Positions 59,501 through 64,000 of a stretch of DNA of 64,000 bases are shown piece after piece; position 1 is the first letter of the stretch, and every line of letters begins with the position of its first letter. A program made the position numbers and the translations under genes. Source of the stretch: Powellomyces hirtus (Eukaryota; Chytridiomycota; Chytridiomycetes; Spizellomycetales; Powellomycetaceae); the NCBI GenBank assembly GCA_025526995.1, contig JAHLKG010000011.1, forward strand, positions 930,001 through 994,000, read 5' to 3'. The notes below the pieces were generated by a model that saw only the letters and a program-made list of their open reading frames with translations, was not told where the DNA came from and did no database searches.

Positions 59501-60487
59501 CTACCACAAAGTTTCATTTAACAAGCTCTCATCAAAAGCTTTCCTTGCGTCTTCATCTCTCATCGCATGCTGCAAAAGTTCCGTCAAATAATCCGTCCAA
59601 CTGTTCCCGAGATCCATCAACCGTGGCTCATCATCCTCACGGTAAATCATCGTATATGCCGCACCATACTGTTCATTCTCCTCTTTGAAGGGTGGGGGTG
59701 TGCAGTCGATCAAGCAGGTGCGTGTTGTGTTGTAGGTGGCACCAACGGCTGTGAAAACGAAGACGTGTTGTCGAAATATTGGGATGAAGACTTGTATGGA
59801 ACCGTGGCGAGATTTGCAAAATCCTCCATTCCAGGAACTAGGGACAAAATCGTAAAGATCGGTATCCGACGGTGCCAATGAATCATCCCAGAAGCAAGCC
59901 AAACCCGACCGCGGGATGCGGGGAAGAAAGAAGGAGAGGATATGAGCATGGTATCGAAGATAGATGGTCAAGTCTAGAGGGAAGATCGGCGGGGACATCG
60001 TTGAAGGGTATCCGGAAAATGACGGGTTCTTCAAAGACCGTTCGAATTCCAGTGGCGCTCCAAGTATGTTGTGAAGTGTGTCACCACCATAACGATCATC
60101 CATACCATCGTCGTCTTCAATATGGCCGCTGAAGCTACTATGAGGCTTAGCGCCAATGTCTTCATCCACGATTGGACAAATCATCTTCATCAGCTTGTAT
60201 TGTCTTATGAACACCTCAACCACTGCTTTCCGCACATCATCGTCCCCTTTGCATGTCTTTCTGATGGAAAAAGGTAAAGAATTTCGTATCGCTAGCATGT
60301 CTTCGTACGGGCGGGTCAAGGCATTGAAGAAGAGTTGGTTGAGATGAGTATGTGGTGTCGTTGGAGTGCCGAGTTGCATGTGGAAGGAACGGTTAATAAG
60401 GGATAGATGTATGAGTGTCTGGAAGGGGAGGAAAGTAAAAATGATGCGCCAATGATCTTCTGCGAGGTAGCGTTCGGAGAATGACAT
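59501..60487 (-). CDS. F-box-like protein, 328 aa, single exon
   Basis: It starts MSFSERYLAEDHWRIIFTFL, then PFQTLIHLSLINRSFHMQLG, a divergent F-box-like opening. Acidic FSGHIEDDDGMDDRYGGD and aromatic stretches (GLACFWDDSLAPSDTDLYDF; QVFIPIFRQHVFVFTAVGAT) follow. The C-terminal half resembles SMI1/KNR4-like or other fungal SCF adaptors only loosely. An in-frame upstream TTG is not used; the ATG at 60487 is. Ends ESLLNETLW. Confidence 0.65.
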   Translation of the reverse strand: MSFSERYLAEDHWRIIFTFLPFQTLIHLSLINRSFHMQLGTPTTPHTHLNQLFFNALTRPYEDMLAIRNSLPFSIRKTCKGDDDVRKAVVEVFIRQYKLMKMICPIVDEDIGAKPHSSFSGHIEDDDGMDDRYGGDTLHNILGAPLEFERSLKNPSFSGYPSTMSPPIFPLDLTIYLRYHAHILSFFLPRIPRSGLACFWDDSLAPSDTDLYDFVPSSWNGGFCKSRHGSIQVFIPIFRQHVFVFTAVGATYNTTRTCLIDCTPPPFKEENEQYGAAYTMIYREDDEPRLMDLGNSWTDYLTELLQHAMRDEDARKAFDESLLNETLW

Positions 60488-62363
60488 CGGAAATGGTTTT
60501 GTAACTCGCAAGAAATCATCTGTCGGTCCCCAGCGGAATATCCAAGCGTACTGGTGACAGGTGCTGCGCGTTTACGCTTCGGTAATCATTGGACGGAACT
60601 CTCCAAAATGCTAACCGCAGTGACTCGCAGAGTTTATTGGCGTTACGGTCACTCTAACTATTGGTAAGTGAGTGTCGCCCGTTAGTGTCGTCCGTTATTT
60701 CGTCCGTTAGTGTCGTCCGGTCAACATCGTTTCCCCTCGCTTTTTTCCCAACGACTTGCTCGATCATGTTCCTTTAGTCTTTTCACGTTGTTCTAAACAA
60801 GCCGCGTTAAAGGAATGTCTATTGCGTAGATGAGTCTCTAGCTTCTGTAATGTCGATGGCATCTACACGGGTTTAGAGAGAGAGACGTGTATACCGGTAA
60901 TGTTGTGTGTGTCATACTTGGACTGAATGTTCGGATTAAGTTGCTGTCTTACAAGCTAAGTTGCTTGCTGCTCAGGAGTCTAGAGCGTTTGTAAAGACCC
61001 CCTGGACCAGGAATAGACATTAGAACACAGCTCCCATGACACTACCGGGCAATCCAGATTACAGCTTCCCATAAAGTAACTCAATCGGATTGAAAAGGCT
61101 TCCTTTAGGTGGCAAGCCTAGAGTTTGGTATTGTCTCTCCTTATGAGATGCCTTCACCAGGATTTAAAATGTTGTTTTGAAGGGTTGGCAACGTTTGACT
61201 TCGTCTAATCAATCCCATGTCACCACTTCATCAGCGCTGAGCTTTTAGGCAAGATAGCGCCACAAGTAGTCGTAGGAATTGAGATTGTTAACATTTCCGT
61301 ATCAAGGATTGGTGGATGAGCAAGACCGTCTTTGCGGATAGCTGCATACAGTGTCTAACGTTTTCCGTGTTGCCACTGCACTCTTGGTACTTGATGACGT
61401 TGTAAACTACGACATCTTTTTGATGCTTGTAGATAACACTCTTGTCGTGCACTCAAGGAGATATTGGAACATCCCGTATGGCATCACAATCCTCCCCGCC
61501 AAGTTGAATTGGGCAGTTCCGCTTGCGTACGTTTCTGCTCATTCGCTGAACATGTTGCGTGAATATCATATTTTTGAGATATGCGCACATTGCTGAATGG
61601 TGGACACGATTATCGAATATCGCTGCCACTTGTGCATTCTTCAAATTCGGGCTATTATCGTACTCGGTCAACAGCTGCTGTTGTTCCTCCCAGTACAACT
61701 TGGAGGCTAGACTTTTTATGTCAATTGAGACAGATCATGTTTATTCTCCCAATGAGATTTTCAATGAGAAAGGCTTTGTCTGCTTCTTTGAAGGTTTTGC
61801 ACACCGGATGTCACCGATGTTCTTAGTTCGTACTGCTGCAATCCGTTTCTCTTCATTCCTCTTTCGGCTAATGGTTTCCTAACGAGGGTCTGTGAGCGTT
61901 CCATATGGTCGAAAAGTCGGCCGAGAAGAAAAGCGAGGAGCAGATTATCGGACAAAAGATCTGAAACTGATTTGTAGGTGGCTGGCAACTCCAATGCCGT
62001 CATTCGTAATGTAGCCGTCGCGCAATTGATTCGAATTGTCATGCTCATCCAGCGTCAATACTTGCAGCTCTTGAGAGACGTAATCTCCACGTTTGCGATG
62101 ACTTGGTAGGATGGGCGTCATATTGGTCCTTCGTTCTTGCTGGACTGTTATGTGGTGCGACGCTCGACCCTCGGAGTTCTTGTACAGTATCCTCTCTTCA
62201 GTGTCACAGTTGCATGAACTTCTGGCCCAGGAATTTCGCAGTACCGTGTGAAAAGATATCTGTATTACGGGCTTGCTATATGACAAAGTATTTAAATGCT
62301 ATGTGTACAAGTTCTTAACAATGAACATGAAGATTATGATACAAAGCGCAGGCTTGCTCCACA
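60488..62363. other. Gene-poor region with decayed coding fragments
   Basis: About 1.9 kb without an intact gene. A short repeat of CCGTTAGTGTCGTCCG occurs twice near 60676-60719. Minus-strand fragments look formerly coding, for example QQQLLTEYDNSPNLKNAQVA near 61640 (resembling a CENP-B/pogo-type helix-turn-helix) and VSDLLSDNLLLAFLLGRLFD near 61950. They lie in different frames. A degraded transposon is possible but not shown. Confidence 0.35.
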
Positions 62364-63200
62364 CTACAACATCATCGCGACAATCGCAACCAGAGAAGGA
62401 GCGGCAACCCAGCGGGTGTTGGCGGTGAAAGGCAAAGCGGCCGAGACAGGGGTGTTGACCTGTTGAGCTACAGCAGCAGCAGTGGCGTTGGAGAGTTTTG
62501 CATAGACGCCTTTGGCGAGAGCGTCGGCGACTTGCTTGCTTTGCTCGAACCCGGCCAAGTGTGTGGCGTACCCTGCCTCCCACTCCTGCGCGATCAGGGC
62601 GGCGCCAGCAGCAACAGCCAGGTTCTCGTGCTCGGAAAGGAGGGCGAAGACGACGTCCTTGGGGTAAGCTTCCGGGTTGAGGGTCTCAATGACAGCGGCG
62701 AGCTGCTTGCCTCCCTCGGTAAGCTTCTTCTTGAGCTCCGCCACCTTGTCCTCCTCCTTGGCCTTGGTGGCGTCGACAATTGCTGCTAATGTGACGATGT
62801 GGTCCGAGAACAGTGTCTTGAACTGGGATAGCGACTCTTCCTTGTCGCCGTACCAGTTGGATAGCCATTGGGTCATGTTGGGCGACACTTCGAGCGCGTG
62901 AGGTTGGATGGCTTGAGCGAGGGCTTTGTTGTCGTTGGCGACGGCGACAGCGTAATCGCCGACGGTGGCGACGTGCGCGTGCCATAGAGACCGAGCTTCG
63001 CCGGCGACTTTGATGGCGAGGTCTGCAAACGGCACCAATGACGACACACGGAGGGTCAGGCAAATAGGAAGCAAAATTGGAAGCAAATAGGCACCAAATG
63101 CTATCTTAGACATACCGGCATCAATGGCGCTGGTAGCGCTGACGGTTGCGACAGCCGTGGCAGCAACGACAAAACCAGCAATGAGGCTTCTGAATTGCAT
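62364..63200 (-). CDS. Secreted helical protein, 247 aa
   Basis: Two exons, 63200-63116 and 63022-62364, with a 93-bp intron. The N-terminus is a signal peptide (MQFRSLIAGFVVAATAV). The body is all-helical with repeated Trp-containing helices: SLWHAHVATVGDYAVAV, LSNWYGDKEESLSQFKTLFS, DHIVTLAAIVDATKAKEEDK and HENLAVAAGAALIAQEWEAG. The spacing (LWxxHV, then HIxxAAxxxxA, then a third helix pair) is like a bacterial/plant family of about 180-aa helical bundles of unknown function. The C-terminus (ALPFTANTRWVAAPSLVAIV, then AMML) could be a GPI signal. A TATA box lies 135 bp upstream. Function unknown. Confidence 0.8.
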   Translation of the reverse strand: MQFRSLIAGFVVAATAVATVSATSAIDAGMSKIAFGAYLLPILLPICLTLRVSSLVPFADLAIKVAGEARSLWHAHVATVGDYAVAVANDNKALAQAIQPHALEVSPNMTQWLSNWYGDKEESLSQFKTLFSDHIVTLAAIVDATKAKEEDKVAELKKKLTEGGKQLAAVIETLNPEAYPKDVVFALLSEHENLAVAAGAALIAQEWEAGYATHLAGFEQSKQVADALAKGVYAKLSNATAAAVAQQVNTPVSAALPFTANTRWVAAPSLVAIVAMML

Positions 63201-63332
63201 TTTGAGAATGGTATGAAGTATATTCTTAGGCAGGAAAGGGAGTCGTTCTCGCCGGTCGCTAAGTCGTCGATAGGAATTGAGGTAAGCTTGAACTGATGAT
63301 GCACTCCTGCTGGAAGTGAACGCCGGGCTCCT

Positions 63333-63340
63333 CTTTTATA
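63333..63340 (-). promoter_or_regulatory. TATA box of the secreted helical-protein gene
   Basis: A perfect TATAAAAG on the minus strand, about 135 bp before the ATG at 63200. Confidence 0.65.
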
Positions 63341-64000
63341 AGCATCCCTTCGGACTGGCGGGGTTCCGGATAAACGTCGAACCTCCTCCACGATCAAGAG
63401 CCAGAAAATGAATCCTTCACAAAGATGGAACTCTTGCTCAAAAGCTGGGATGCTGCGGAGAAACAACGAAATATCGTTCGAGTGCAAAAGTCGAATCCAA
63501 AGCGCAAGGCCTTCTTCCCAGCTGAAGCCAGTGCTTCATCATTCTCTGCGTCATCAGGGTGTAACTGCCTTGCTCCTTTCCAGTTGACCGGAAATGGGCG
63601 TCATTGGCTCGTAAGTCAAATGGTGTGTAGAAGAAAAGAAGTTGAACAAACCCGTTGCTTTCTCTCTGTGGAGGACGGGTTACGCAAATAGAGTAAGGAG
63701 TACATGGAGGATCCTCATCATGGGCGTCGTGAAAGCGGCAACAAAAGTCACGGAAGGTCCGCTGCTCCGCTGGCCAGCACTGACGTTGCAGGAAAACGAG
63801 AGCCGAAAGCGGCAAAAAAAGTCACGGAAGATCCGCTGCTCCGCTGGCCAGCACTGACGTTGCAGGAAAACGAAAGCCGAATTAGCTTTCGGCTTCTCGC
63901 ACAAACCGCTCCTTCAGATATATTGCATGTGTGGAGGCGAGTCGGAATCCGAGCGGTCGATGACGCCTCTGATTACTGACTAGAAACACCTTTCACGCGT
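63341..64000. other. Right-edge noncoding region
   Basis: About 660 bp with open frames but no recognisable protein. It contains the 74-bp tandem duplication and adjoining hairpin listed separately. Confidence 0.45.
63732..63879 (+). repeat. 74-bp tandem duplication next to a hairpin
   Basis: Two adjacent copies, 63732-63805 and 63806-63879, each starting AAAGCGGCAA and containing GCTGGCCAGCACTGACG, differ at only a few positions. The second copy runs into a hairpin at about 63874-63893 (arms AGCCGAA and TTCGGCT, 6-base loop). A duplicated end of a small mobile element is one explanation. Confidence 0.85.

Overview
The window looks like nuclear DNA of an early-diverging, probably chytrid-like fungus. 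The evidence is: many short GT-AG introns (about 55-140 bp) with CTAAC-type branch sites; TTAGGG-type telomeric motifs; fungal-type families (Mrc1, an Nrc2/Fpk1-type AGC kinase with a DFD motif, UVDE, hybrid histidine kinase, Vps45, p23 with a Gly-Gly-Met tail); and GPI or secreted proteins behind TATA boxes. No gene here fixes the species. All gene models were built by eye from reading frames, splice signals and phase, so exon edges need RNA support.

Layout. 0-5 kb: the 3' end of a TRAPPC5/Trs31 gene, a Tbf1-like telobox Myb gene on the minus strand with six telomeric repeats in its first intron, and a GPI-type surface protein. 6.5-11.4 kb: an 11-exon Mrc1/claspin gene. 12-22 kb, minus strand: a small secreted protein, an intron-dense coiled-coil RING/U-box protein with a second telomeric array in an intron, and a long coiled-coil protein ending in a PH-like and apparently inactive lipid-kinase-like region. 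22-25.3 kb: a frame-broken coding region and a membrane protein. 25.6-37.3 kb: HID1 (minus), p23, AGC kinase and VPS45. 38-45.6 kb: two NAD kinases transcribed head to head (one probably mitochondrial), then a complete phosphoenolpyruvate carboxylase gene, which is unexpected in a fungus. 46-51.6 kb: a PB1-SAM protein, an unrecognised basic protein and a short UV-damage endonuclease. 52-64 kb: a PAS-hybrid histidine kinase, two F-box-type proteins, DDAH, decayed transposon-like stretches and a secreted helical protein, with a 74-bp tandem duplication near the right edge.

Functional themes. The genes cover Golgi and endosomal traffic (TRAPPC5, HID1, VPS45, Fpk1-type kinase), genome maintenance (Mrc1, telobox protein, UVDE), and NADP/anaplerotic metabolism (two NAD kinases beside PEPC). 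The most intriguing pattern is telomeric repeats inside introns or upstream regions, including in the gene of a predicted telomere-repeat-binding protein. Next come PEPC in a fungal setting, the apparently dead lipid-kinase-like domain, and the bidirectional NAD-kinase promoter.
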